Shown here in pieces: positions 34,952 to 43,319 of a stretch of DNA of 64,000 nucleotides. The notes under the pieces were generated by a model. The model saw only the letters and a program-made list of their open reading frames with translations, had not been told where the DNA came from and searched no databases. The DNA comes from Streptomyces goshikiensis (lineage in GTDB: Bacteria; Actinomycetota; Actinomycetes; Streptomycetales; Streptomycetaceae). Both the position numbers and the translations under genes were made by a program. Location: the NCBI RefSeq assembly GCF_014650555.1, contig NZ_BMVE01000009.1, forward strand, positions 202,155-266,154, written 5' to 3'. The stretch's first letter is position 1; the number at the start of each line of letters is the position of its first letter.

Positions 34952-36202
34952 ATGACGAAGAGATGGGGTGAGCAGCCCCTGCGGGTTCTCGTCGCCGGTG
35001 GTGGAATCGCGGGGCAGGCCCTGTCTTTCTGGCTTACCCGGGGCGGCCACCAGGTGACCGTTGCCGAACGCTTTCCGGCGTTGCGGGCGGCCGGGGCCCA
35101 GGTCGATCTGCGGGGGCAGGGCATCGAGGCCGTCGAGCGCATGGGGCTTCTCGGCGCCGTCCGGGGCAAGCTCGTGGACGAGGCGGGCGTCGCCTTCATC
35201 GACGCCCACGGCAAGGCCAAGGCGACGATCATGGCCAACACCTCGGGGAGGGGCCGGCAGACCCTCACGTCCGAGTACGAGATCATGCGCGGCGACCTGG
35301 TGCGCATCCTGCACGATGCGACGAGAGACGATGCCGAGTACATCTTCGGCAAGAGCGTGAACGGCTTCGAACAGGACGAACACAAGGTCGTCGCGCACTT
35401 CTCCGATGACTCCCACGGCGAATACGATCTCCTGATCGGCGCCGACGGGCAGGGATCGCGCATCCGGCGGGCGATCCTCCCGGAGGGCTTCGACCCGTAC
35501 TGGCGCATCGGCATCCACATGGCCTACTGGTTCGTCCCGCGCATCGCCTCCGACAGCAACATCCGAGACACCTACATGATCCCGGGCGGCCGCCAGATCA
35601 TGCGCCGCAGCCACAACCCGACCGAGACCCAGGCGTACTTCGTCATACGGGAAGAATCCGAGGACGCCTCGGCGATCCACCGCGCACCCGTCGAGCGCCA
35701 GCAGGAGTTCTGGGCGAGCAGGTTCCACGGCGCCGGATGGCAAACCGAACGCTTCATCGAAGGCATGAAGACCAGCCCGCTCTTCTACTCCCAGGAGATC
35801 GTCCAAGTCCGCACCGACACCTGGTCCAAAGGCCGCGTGGTCCTGGCCGGCGACGCCGCCCACTGCGCCTCCCCCTACAGCGGCATGGGCATCTCCGGCA
35901 GCCTGGTCGGCGCCCACGTCCTGGCCGGCGAGATCAACCGGCACCCCGGCGACCTGCCAACCGCCCTGGCGAACTACGAGAGCGCGCTGCGGCCCTTCGT
36001 GAACGAGATCCAGGGCCAGGTCAACCCGCGCCTGCTGCGCCTGGGCATGCCGATGACCCAGCGTGCGATCGGTGCCTTCCAGGCCACCACCGCACTGGCC
36101 TGCTTCCTGCACATCCCCGACCTCGCCGCCCGCCTTTCGAAGGAGGACCGCGGCGGCAACTGGCAACTCCCCGAGAACCCGGCACCGACCAACACCGCCT
36201 GA
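34952..36202 (+). CDS. FAD-dependent monooxygenase, TetX-like
   Basis: 416 aa. The FAD-binding GxGxxG region reads VLVAGGGIAGQALSFWLTRG at about residues 11-30; the DG motif is DLLIGADGQGSRIRR; the GD motif is VVLAGDAAHCASPYSGMGIS. These are the hallmarks of class A flavoprotein monooxygenases, and length and motifs resemble TetX-type tetracycline destructases and related anhydrotetracycline/aromatic hydroxylases. ATG 34952 follows GGGGAG by 5-6 nt. Divergent TetR plus tet-like operators argue that the substrate is also the inducer. Predicted role: inactivation or hydroxylation of a tetracycline-like compound. Confidence 0.9.
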   Translation: MTKRWGEQPLRVLVAGGGIAGQALSFWLTRGGHQVTVAERFPALRAAGAQVDLRGQGIEAVERMGLLGAVRGKLVDEAGVAFIDAHGKAKATIMANTSGRGRQTLTSEYEIMRGDLVRILHDATRDDAEYIFGKSVNGFEQDEHKVVAHFSDDSHGEYDLLIGADGQGSRIRRAILPEGFDPYWRIGIHMAYWFVPRIASDSNIRDTYMIPGGRQIMRRSHNPTETQAYFVIREESEDASAIHRAPVERQQEFWASRFHGAGWQTERFIEGMKTSPLFYSQEIVQVRTDTWSKGRVVLAGDAAHCASPYSGMGISGSLVGAHVLAGEINRHPGDLPTALANYESALRPFVNEIQGQVNPRLLRLGMPMTQRAIGAFQATTALACFLHIPDLAARLSKEDRGGNWQLPENPAPTNTA

Positions 36203-36284
36203 GAGCCACCGTGCACTTCGTACGGAGGACCGTCGCAGCCGCCCTTGACCGGGCGGCCCCTGTGACAGCATGTGTGGCGCTCGC

Positions 36285-36410
36285 CGAAGCGGTCCTCGCC
36301 GTGCCGATGGCGACCAGGCGGGCGCCTCCGTCCAAGAGCCGGGCGAGGTAGGCGTAGTGGCGTTGCCAGTCCACCGTCCAGCCGCGTTCGGCGGGGTTCC
36401 AGTCCGGAGC
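36285..36410 (-). pseudogene. helicase-associated domain fragment
   Basis: The minus frame reads DWNPAERGWTVDWQRHYAYL then ARLLDGGARLVAI, matching one repeat of the helicase-associated domain of Streptomyces helicases (W.VDWQRHY..L..LL..G). It loses homology on both sides. The rest of 36203-36608 is unassigned. Confidence 0.5.
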
Positions 36411-36608
36411 GGCGGGCGGCCAGGGCCGCCGCCCGCCGCTCCGCGGGTACGGGGTCCTTCCCGAGCCCGCCGGGTCGGCGCACGATCGTCAGCCCCCGGT
36501 TTTGGTCCCCCGCGTCAGAATCCCGCCGCGCAGACCCAGCCGGAGCCCACACCGAGCTCTACGCCGCGATTGCCGCCTGGCCCGCCCGAGTGACTGACGT
36601 GACCTCGC

Positions 36609-36767
36609 TCACTCGCTGTCAGGCCGGCTCTCGTCGCTGTCCTGACGCGCCGCGCTCAGGCTGGAACGGCGCCTGGATTCGGCGATGACCGTGACGAGGG
36701 CGAACGTGGCCGTGCCAGCACCCGCGAGGCTGGTCACGAGCTCGATGAGGGAGATCCACTGGCTCAT
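36609..36767 (-). CDS. short single-pass membrane protein
   Basis: 52 aa with one membrane helix (IELVTSLAGAGTATFALVTVIA), then a charged cytoplasmic tail (RRRSSLSAARQDSDE). ATG 36767 follows GGAG by about 7 nt. No family recognised. It is divergent from the STAND gene and could be linked to it functionally, like small membrane partners of other STAND/toxin systems, but that is conjecture. Confidence 0.6.
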   Translation of the reverse strand: MSQWISLIELVTSLAGAGTATFALVTVIAESRRRSSLSAARQDSDESRPDSE

Positions 36768-36945
36768 GATCTGTCTCCTGTCCAAGAGAGAGGGGCGGGC
36801 CGGCCGGCACCTTTGACGGAACGAATCCTGCGCTTCGGCCGCCCGATGGCGGCGCGATGTGCTGTCCTGTGTGCGGAAGAGGTGACGGACAAGTGGTCTG
36901 ACCAGCGGCTCAGCGGCGCCTGCGGGCACCGTCGCGAGACACCTG

Positions 36946-39900
36946 GTGGACACCTCGGGAGACGGACCGGAGGCGCAGTTGGCGAAGGGGGACCCGACCA
37001 ACCGGAGCCAGTGGCCGGACACCGGACCGATACGGCAACTGCTCCTGTTCCTCGACAAGCTCCGCGAGAACAACGGCCGCGAGGGGCTGCGCGGCATCGC
37101 CGAGCGGATGCACCTCTCCCCTACTGCGGTCAACGAGCTGCTTCGCGGGTTGCGCCTGCCGAGCGGCAAGGCCCAGTTGTCCAGCCTGGTACGGGCTTTG
37201 GGCGGCGGCCCGGACGAGGTGACCAAGGGACTGGAGCTCTACCGCAAAGCCCAGACCGCCTGGACCGGCCGTACCCGGCCGCACACGTCCCTCTACAGCG
37301 AGTACATACGCCAGATCGCCCCCGCCGAACTCATCGGCCGCACGGCGGAACTCGCCGAGCTGGCCGCCTTCACGACCGGCGCCCCGACCGAGAGCGCCTA
37401 CCTGTGGTGGCAGGCCCCCGCGTGGGCCGGCAAGTCAGCCCTGATGTCGACGTTCGCGCTGCGCCCACCGCCGAAGGTTGATGTCATCTCGTTCTTCGTG
37501 ACCGCCCGTTTCGCCACCCACAACGACCGGTGGGCTTACCTGGAAGCCGTCTCGGAACAACTCGACGCCCTGCGCGGGAGCCGGGCGCCGCTTCCGCCCA
37601 GGGAACTCATCGAGGCCCACCTGACCAGACTTCTGGCCGAGACCGCCGAGTCCCGCCTGCGGCAAGGCCGTCGGCTCGTCCTTCTCGTGGACGGCCTGGA
37701 CGAGGACCAGGGTGTCTCCGGCGGCTCCGGGACCTACAGCATCGCCGCCCTTCTGCCCGTTCGGCCCCCCAAAGGCCTGCGGATCGTGGTCGCCGGCCGG
37801 CCCCACCCGCCGATCCCGCACGATGTACCCGACGGCCACCCGCTGCGCCGCTCGGCCGTGGTCCGCGCCCTGGCGCCCTCCCGGCACGCCCAGGTGGTCC
37901 GCACCGCCGCCGAACGCGACCTGAAGCGCCTCCTGCACGGAGACTCCGCAGGCCAGGACCTTCTGGGGCTGGTCACGGCGGCCGGCGGCGGCCTGTCCCG
38001 GGACGACCTGGCCGAACTCACCGGGCTCCCCGGCTACGAGGTTGAAGACAGGCTGCACGCGGTCGCGGGCCGGGCCTTCACCACCCGCCCCGGCCTCTGG
38101 CAGCACAAGGGCGTCCCCGATCTCTACGCCCTCGCCCACGAAGAGCTCCAGGTCATGGCCAAGAACACCATCGGTGCGTCCGGGCTCCTGCGCCACCGCC
38201 GACGCCTGCGGGACTGGGCCGCGACCTACCGGCGGCGCGACTGGCCCGAGGACACGCCCGAGTACCTGCTCACCGGCTACCCCGGGATGCTGCGGCAGGC
38301 GGCCGGCGACACCACCTCCGGCGCGGCCGAGGCGGAAGCCGAGATGCTGCTCTGCGCCGCCGACCCGGCCCGCCACGACCGGATGCTCGACGTCTCCGGC
38401 GGAGACGCCGCCGCTTACGCCGAGATCACCACGGCACAGGACTTCCTCCTCGGGCGGGTTCGCCCCGACCTCACCGCAATGCTGAGGCTGTCCGTACACC
38501 GCAACGAACTGGCCGCGCGCAACATCGCGATGCCGAGCTGTCTGCCCGCAGCCTGGGCGGTACTGGAACAGCCCCACCGCGCCGAGGCGATCGCCCGGTC
38601 CGCCTCCGACTGGTTCGCTCAGAAACGGGGCCTCCTCTCCCTGGTGGAAGGCCTGACCGAGGCCGGTGACGGCACCGGTGCGGAAGAGATCGTCCGGGGC
38701 CTTCCCCAGCGCGAGGACCGCGACGAGGGGCTTGCCGCGGTGGTCCGCGGGGCCGCCCGGGCCGGTGATCTGGAGCTGGCCGAACGCGTGGCCACTGGCA
38801 TCCACGACATCTTCCACCGGGCCACCGCCCTGGCAGCGGTCGGCCGGTCGGCGGCGGCTGCCGGTGAACAGGACCGGGCGGTTGCCCTGGCGGTGTCCGT
38901 CGAGAACGTGGCCCGCGCCCTCTCGGACGGGTTCCGGCGCGTTTCCGTGTGGTGTGAACTGGCGGAGGTACGCGCCTCCATCGGTGACCACCCCAGCGCC
39001 CTGGCGGCCAACGCCGAAGCCGAACGCGCCGCCCGCGCCCTCCCACGGGAATCCGCCTGGCAACACGCCTACGCCCGGTTGGTACGCACTGCTGCCGCGA
39101 CCGGCGACTTCGCCCGGGCACTGCACATCACCGCCGAGTTCGGCATCTGGAAGTACCGGCGTGAGGACATGCTGTGCGGACTTGCCCAAGGTCTTGCGGC
39201 AGCCGGGAGACTCGAAGAGGCGCAGGCAGCCATCGAAGCCATAGCCCCGACCACCCCGGACGGTACGGGCTCCCCCGATGGCCAGCCGGAGGACGTCAGG
39301 GCCCTGGAGACCGCGTTCCGGCAGGGCCAAGTGAACGACGCGACGCTCGACCTCGCCGTCGCCATGGCCAGGGCAGGCGACCACGACCGCGCCGTCGGAC
39401 TCGCCCGTGCCCTCCCCTACCACGGCGCGCGAGCCGAGGTACTGGCCTCACTCGCCCGGGAACTAGCGGGCGTCGACCGGACCAGGGCCGTAGCACTGGC
39501 GAATGAGGCCGAGGACGAGGCCAGGGACCACCCGGACTCCGGTACCCGGACAAGGGGCATGGCTGCCATGGCGGAAGGACTCGCCCGAGCAGGTGATCAC
39601 GAGGCCGCCGAAACCCTGGCTCACCGCATCACCGACAGGTACCTACAGCTCGCCGCCCTCGCGGTAGTGGCCCGTGAGCGAGGGGCCGCCGGAGAGCACG
39701 AGGGCGGCATTGCCCTTGCCCGCATGGCCGTCAGCCGCGCCGGCGACATCACCCTGAGCCACCACCACGGCCTGGCCCTCAGGGCCCTCGCGAGGGCCCT
39801 GACCGACGCCGGCGACCTGACCAGCGCCGAGCTGGCGGTACGGCAGATCGATCACGACGAACAACGAGTCAGCGCCCTGGTCGCGTTGGCGAAGGCCGCT

Positions 39901-40827
39901 CTCCATCAGAACGGCACGCCGGAAGATCCCGCGGAGCCGGCCCGCCGCCGCGCCGCCGCGCTGGCCGAAGACGCCGAACGGCTGGCCCACAGGATGCCTG
40001 CGGGGGAGCAGCAGTGCCGGGCACTGACCGCCGTGACCGACCTCGCGGCCACCCGAGGCGACCTCACCCACGCACTGGCCCTGGCCCGACGAACCGAGGG
40101 GCTCGCCCGCACGATCGAGGACAACCCGGCTGACCAGCAGCGGGCACGCCGCGCACGCGCCCTGGTGGACCTCGGAAAGGTCCTCGCCGTGCACGGGCAG
40201 CGCGACCGGGCTCGTAGGCTGGCCCGAGCGGCCGGGGAACTCGTCTGCGACATTCGTCTGGGGATGAGCATGGCCTTGGAATCGGCCTGCGTGGCGGCTC
40301 TGTACACGACGCTCGGAGACCACGATCGCGCAGACGCGGCCATTGCGGCGATCCCGAACCTCACAGAGCGCGCCAAGGCCCTCGCACAAGCCATCGGCCC
40401 CGCGTCCGCCGAGACCACCGTCACCGCCGCCCCGGGCCGACCGGAAGGTGCGGGCGGTCCGGGCTCCTCGGACCGAGTCGCGCAACTGGCCACAGCGGCG
40501 GAGACACTGATCGGCCGGATCCACGCACCCCACGCACGAGTGGAGGCCCTGACCGCGCTGGCCGAGGCACTGGCACGGGCCGGTGCCACGGACCGGGCCT
40601 CCGCACGCGTCGCCGACGCCCAGCCGCTGGTCCGCTTCCTCGACCAGGAGCTGGCACAGTCGGCGATGCTGACGACCCTCTCCGATGCCGCGCGATCACC
40701 GCAACGCGAACACCTGATCGCCCAGGCCCTCGCCGTCGGCCCATGGGAGCGCGTCCTGGACCGCTTGGCGGCTGTCGCACCGGACGCGGTCCGTACGGTG
40801 GCGACCGAACTGTACGGGGGACCGTAG
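36946..40827 (+). CDS. HTH-STAND NTPase with long TPR-like repeat domain
   Basis: 1293 aa. Residues about 28-105 are an XRE-type HTH (LRGIAERMHLSPTAVNELLR). The NTPase spans about 120-420: Walker A WWQAPAWAGKSALMS with Lys163, Walker B RLVLLVDGLDED with Asp249, and a VVAGRP sensor block. From about 540 to the end there are repeated helical hairpins with the theme (A)RAGDxxxAxxLAxxI. STAND proteins use the repeat arm to sense a signal and oligomerise on ATP. Start GTG 36946 has only a weak GAG upstream. No effector domain is fused, so it may act as a transcriptional switch through the HTH, or recruit a partner. Confidence 0.85.
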   Translation: MDTSGDGPEAQLAKGDPTNRSQWPDTGPIRQLLLFLDKLRENNGREGLRGIAERMHLSPTAVNELLRGLRLPSGKAQLSSLVRALGGGPDEVTKGLELYRKAQTAWTGRTRPHTSLYSEYIRQIAPAELIGRTAELAELAAFTTGAPTESAYLWWQAPAWAGKSALMSTFALRPPPKVDVISFFVTARFATHNDRWAYLEAVSEQLDALRGSRAPLPPRELIEAHLTRLLAETAESRLRQGRRLVLLVDGLDEDQGVSGGSGTYSIAALLPVRPPKGLRIVVAGRPHPPIPHDVPDGHPLRRSAVVRALAPSRHAQVVRTAAERDLKRLLHGDSAGQDLLGLVTAAGGGLSRDDLAELTGLPGYEVEDRLHAVAGRAFTTRPGLWQHKGVPDLYALAHEELQVMAKNTIGASGLLRHRRRLRDWAATYRRRDWPEDTPEYLLTGYPGMLRQAAGDTTSGAAEAEAEMLLCAADPARHDRMLDVSGGDAAAYAEITTAQDFLLGRVRPDLTAMLRLSVHRNELAARNIAMPSCLPAAWAVLEQPHRAEAIARSASDWFAQKRGLLSLVEGLTEAGDGTGAEEIVRGLPQREDRDEGLAAVVRGAARAGDLELAERVATGIHDIFHRATALAAVGRSAAAAGEQDRAVALAVSVENVARALSDGFRRVSVWCELAEVRASIGDHPSALAANAEAERAARALPRESAWQHAYARLVRTAAATGDFARALHITAEFGIWKYRREDMLCGLAQGLAAAGRLEEAQAAIEAIAPTTPDGTGSPDGQPEDVRALETAFRQGQVNDATLDLAVAMARAGDHDRAVGLARALPYHGARAEVLASLARELAGVDRTRAVALANEAEDEARDHPDSGTRTRGMAAMAEGLARAGDHEAAETLAHRITDRYLQLAALAVVARERGAAGEHEGGIALARMAVSRAGDITLSHHHGLALRALARALTDAGDLTSAELAVRQIDHDEQRVSALVALAKAALHQNGTPEDPAEPARRRAAALAEDAERLAHRMPAGEQQCRALTAVTDLAATRGDLTHALALARRTEGLARTIEDNPADQQRARRARALVDLGKVLAVHGQRDRARRLARAAGELVCDIRLGMSMALESACVAALYTTLGDHDRADAAIAAIPNLTERAKALAQAIGPASAETTVTAAPGRPEGAGGPGSSDRVAQLATAAETLIGRIHAPHARVEALTALAEALARAGATDRASARVADAQPLVRFLDQELAQSAMLTTLSDAARSPQREHLIAQALAVGPWERVLDRLAAVAPDAVRTVATELYGGP

Positions 40828-40896
40828 TGGCGTCCCGTGGCCCGCGGAGCAGCAGGAGTCATGAAGGTCGGCTTCGGCGAAGCCAAGGAGCGTTGG

Positions 40897-41210
40897 CCGC
40901 AAACGGAGCATCGTCACTGACACGCCCGGCCTCCTCCTCGTGGTGGTGGTCACCGCGGCCAGCCTGCAGGACTCCGCCGCCGACACCCGGCTCATCGACC
41001 GCGTCGCCGCTGAACATCCCCCAATCCGCAAGGTCTGGGTCGACGGCGGCTACCGCCAGCACCTCGTCGAACACGCCGCCACCCTCGGCATCGACATGGA
41101 AATCACCGCCCGCAAGCCCCCATCCCCAAGCGGTGGACGGTTGAGCGGACCTACGGCTGGCTCAGCTCCACCGCCGCCTGGCCCGCGACTACGAAAAGCC
41201 GTGTCGGGGC
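40897..41210 (+). pseudogene. IS5-type transposase fragment (second orf)
   Basis: The plus frame reads RKRSIVTDTPGLLLVVVVTA, RLIDRVAAEHPPIRKVWVDG then GYRQHLVEHAATLGIDMEI, the DDE core of IS5-type OrfB. At about 41115 the frame changes; the next piece is IPKRWTVERTYGWLSS, the usual Glu-containing motif, then another frame change to LARDYEK. Truncated on both sides and frameshifted. 41211-41640 has nothing else apart from a possible 35-aa frame. Confidence 0.65.
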
Positions 41211-41333
41211 GCGGCCCCCATCGCGGCCCCGGTGGCCAGGGCCACACCCCGTACCTCCGAACGTACTCCGGGGCCGAAGACACGGTGCGGGCTGACGGTT
41301 CACTACAGTGCCGCCGCCGAGAGGAACCCGCTC

Positions 41334-41441
41334 ATGAGCACCCCCACTCCACGCACCGCAGTCGCGACCTGGGCCCCATCCCAGTCCGGACCGTGCGTGC
41401 GCTGTCATCTTCTCTGCACTAGTCAAGGCGAGCCGACCTGA
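41334..41441 (+). CDS. possible 35-aa Cys-containing peptide
   Basis: ATG 41334 with AGAGGA upstream (spacing about 8) opens a 35-codon frame ending at 41441, with CVRC and LLC near the end. It could bind a metal or be a chance frame. No homology recognised. Confidence 0.25.
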   Translation: MSTPTPRTAVATWAPSQSGPCVRCHLLCTSQGEPT

Positions 41442-41640
41442 ACGGAGTCGTAGCCAGTCGGCGCCAGTAGATGGGCGGCGGTTGCCGTACGCGAGAGCCA
41501 CGGCGGCCGGACATGAACAACCGCTCGGCCGCGTCACCCCGGCCCGTGTCCCGGGCGTGTCAGTGGCCTGCGGCATGATGCGGGAGAGGTGACGGCAGAT
41601 CCGATGGGGATCTCAGAGGCCGTCCCGACCGGGGGGCGTT

Positions 41641-42591
41641 GTGCACAAGCTGGTCTCAGATGAGGTAGGGGTCACGGAGGATCCGCAGCTGCACTACGAG
41701 AGGTGGCGGTGGGGCGGAAGACTGCCGAGTGAGTCGCTGCGCCGTGTCCGCGAGAGCAACGTCCTGGGGCTGCTCGACTTCGACAGTGACCTGGTCCACG
41801 ACCTCGGCGCCGTGGATCCAGACGTCCAGCGTGCCGTGGCGGTGCTCGCCGCTCAGCGGGCCTGCGAGGTGGCAGGCCTGACCGATGTGCCGTGGGTCGC
41901 TGGGGCGCTCGCCGCGTTGACGCAGGGGCATCCGCTACCACCCCCTTTCGACGACGCGGCCCGGATGCGGGAGGCTCTGCGGTCCACCCCTCTCGAACCG
42001 GGCCCGGATGTTCTCGGGGCAGTACCGCCCCAGCGGCGGCCGTACTTTCCCCAGCCGCCGGCAGGGTTGATGTGGGTCAAGACCGCAGAAGAGAGCGACG
42101 GGGAGACGAGCTGGGAGCTTGACCGGCTACCGGACAGCCAGGCACCGATGGTGTTCACCGAGCTCGTGTTCCCTGCCAGCACACCGCAGGTCCGTGGGCC
42201 CATCTCACAGCCGCATTTCGCTCTCCCCGCCGTACTCGCTGCTGCCGAACCCGACCCGCTCAAAGCAGCTCTGGATGCGGTGTGGCATGCGCTGAACACG
42301 TACGGAGAGCACTACCCGGAGTTGTTGGATGAGATCCGGTCGATCTGGGGCGGGCGGATATCCGTACGGGATGCAAAGACACGGCCTGCTGATCTGAGCC
42401 GACGAGTGCGGAGCGGACGAGGGAGCGTAGCGATGGTCAACTACCGGGTGAAGTGGGTACGCGCGAGCGACGGCAAGGCCATGCTGTCCGCGGTGAGCTA
42501 CGACCAGCCCAGCGCCGAACACCGCAAGGCAGATCTCGAGGCAGAGGGCGCCACGGACATCAAGATCGTGAAGGTGCGGCCCGGCAAGTAG
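41641..42591 (+). CDS. hypothetical protein with a small conserved C-terminal module
   Basis: 316 aa from GTG 41641, preceded by a G-rich site. Residues 1-240 are mixed alpha/beta with WRWGGRLPSESLRRVRESNV and PYFPQPPAGLMWVKTAEES. Residues about 265-316 (MVNYRVKWVRASDGKAMLSA..., DIKIVKVRPGK) look like a separate small protein: an internal ATG at 42433 has its own AGGGAG about 7 nt upstream. The link between (DAKTRPADLSRRVRSGRGS) reads like untranslated sequence, so either the two genes have fused by loss of a stop, or two products are made. Function unknown. Confidence 0.55.
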   Translation: MHKLVSDEVGVTEDPQLHYERWRWGGRLPSESLRRVRESNVLGLLDFDSDLVHDLGAVDPDVQRAVAVLAAQRACEVAGLTDVPWVAGALAALTQGHPLPPPFDDAARMREALRSTPLEPGPDVLGAVPPQRRPYFPQPPAGLMWVKTAEESDGETSWELDRLPDSQAPMVFTELVFPASTPQVRGPISQPHFALPAVLAAAEPDPLKAALDAVWHALNTYGEHYPELLDEIRSIWGGRISVRDAKTRPADLSRRVRSGRGSVAMVNYRVKWVRASDGKAMLSAVSYDQPSAEHRKADLEAEGATDIKIVKVRPGK

Positions 42592-42649
42592 AACCGCCCG
42601 ATTCGCATGCACCCGGCCGTCTCCACGGCACACGCGGGCGTTGAATGCG

Positions 42650-42684
42650 AACAGCCCCTCGACCTTGTGGTCGAGGGGGCTGTT
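42650..42684 (-). terminator. hairpin terminator after tRNA-fMet
   Basis: Stem AACAGCCCCTCGACC (42650-42664) pairs with 42669-42684 with one bulged G and a TTGT loop, 5 nt beyond the tRNA 3' end on the minus strand. It also faces the end of the 41641-42591 gene. Confidence 0.75.
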
Positions 42685-42688
42685 GCGT

Positions 42689-42765
42689 TGGTAGCGGGGA
42701 CAGGATTTGAACCTGCGACCTCTGGGTTATGAGCCCAGCGAGCTACCGAGCTGCTCCACCCCGCG
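42689..42765 (-). tRNA. initiator tRNA-fMet (CAT)
   Basis: 77 nt with encoded CCA. The anticodon loop is CTCATAA (CAT). Three consecutive G-C pairs close the anticodon stem (GGG/CCC) and position 1 (C) does not pair with position 72 (U), both hallmarks of the initiator. T-loop GTTCAAATC is standard. Streptomyces usually has more than one copy. Confidence 0.97.
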
Positions 42766-43102
42766 TCGGTGAACACCACCCTACGGCACTGGCCCCACGC
42801 TTCCGACCGAGTATCCGGACGGTGAGGCGCTCCCCTTCAACCCGAAGCGTCCCGGGTCCGCCGCACTGTCCCTGACAGGAGTCAGCCCGTACTCCTCGGG
42901 AACGGACCGGGGAGTGTCTCGGACTTCCACGACCGCCCCTCCAGCGGACCAAGCTGAAGGGGCGGAGGGCCGCCCGTGAGACAGCCCGTACTGATGTCGC
43001 CGAACCTGCTGTCGATATGAGGTCGCCGGCGCGCCGGACCGCGCCCGGCCGGTGAAGCTGGGGGACCAGGCCCGGAGCGGCGGTGAAGGAGGCCAACCCC
43101 GA

Positions 43103-43218
43103 GTGGTCCTGACCCCTCCCTTCGAGCCGATGCTCGCCCAGGCCGCCGAGTCCGTCCCCGGACCCGGTGTCCTGGCGGGCGGCCTGGCCCTGGAGCAGAA
43201 GTTATGGACAGGGTTTTG
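43103..43218 (+). pseudogene. ATP-dependent DNA ligase N-terminal fragment
   Basis: From GTG 43103, with GGAGG upstream, the frame reads VLTPPFEPMLAQAAESVPGP, GVLAGGLALEQK, the N-terminus of a Streptomyces ATP-dependent ligase up to the motif-I lysine (EQKWDGFR in intact enzymes). It then breaks as LWTGF by a small insertion/frameshift. Everything downstream is lost. Remaining gap 42766-43102 holds no gene. Confidence 0.6.
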
Positions 43219-43319
43219 CGGTGTCCGGTGTCCGGTGTCCGGCCGGTCATGCTGAGCAAACCCTCCAGTATTGAGACCGTGCACGATCTGGTGTCAGCGG
43301 CGGTTGTTACGGTCCGGCC

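Noticed and set aside
37435..39423. 662-aa minus-strand open frame
   Set aside because: Antisense of the STAND gene, no motif.
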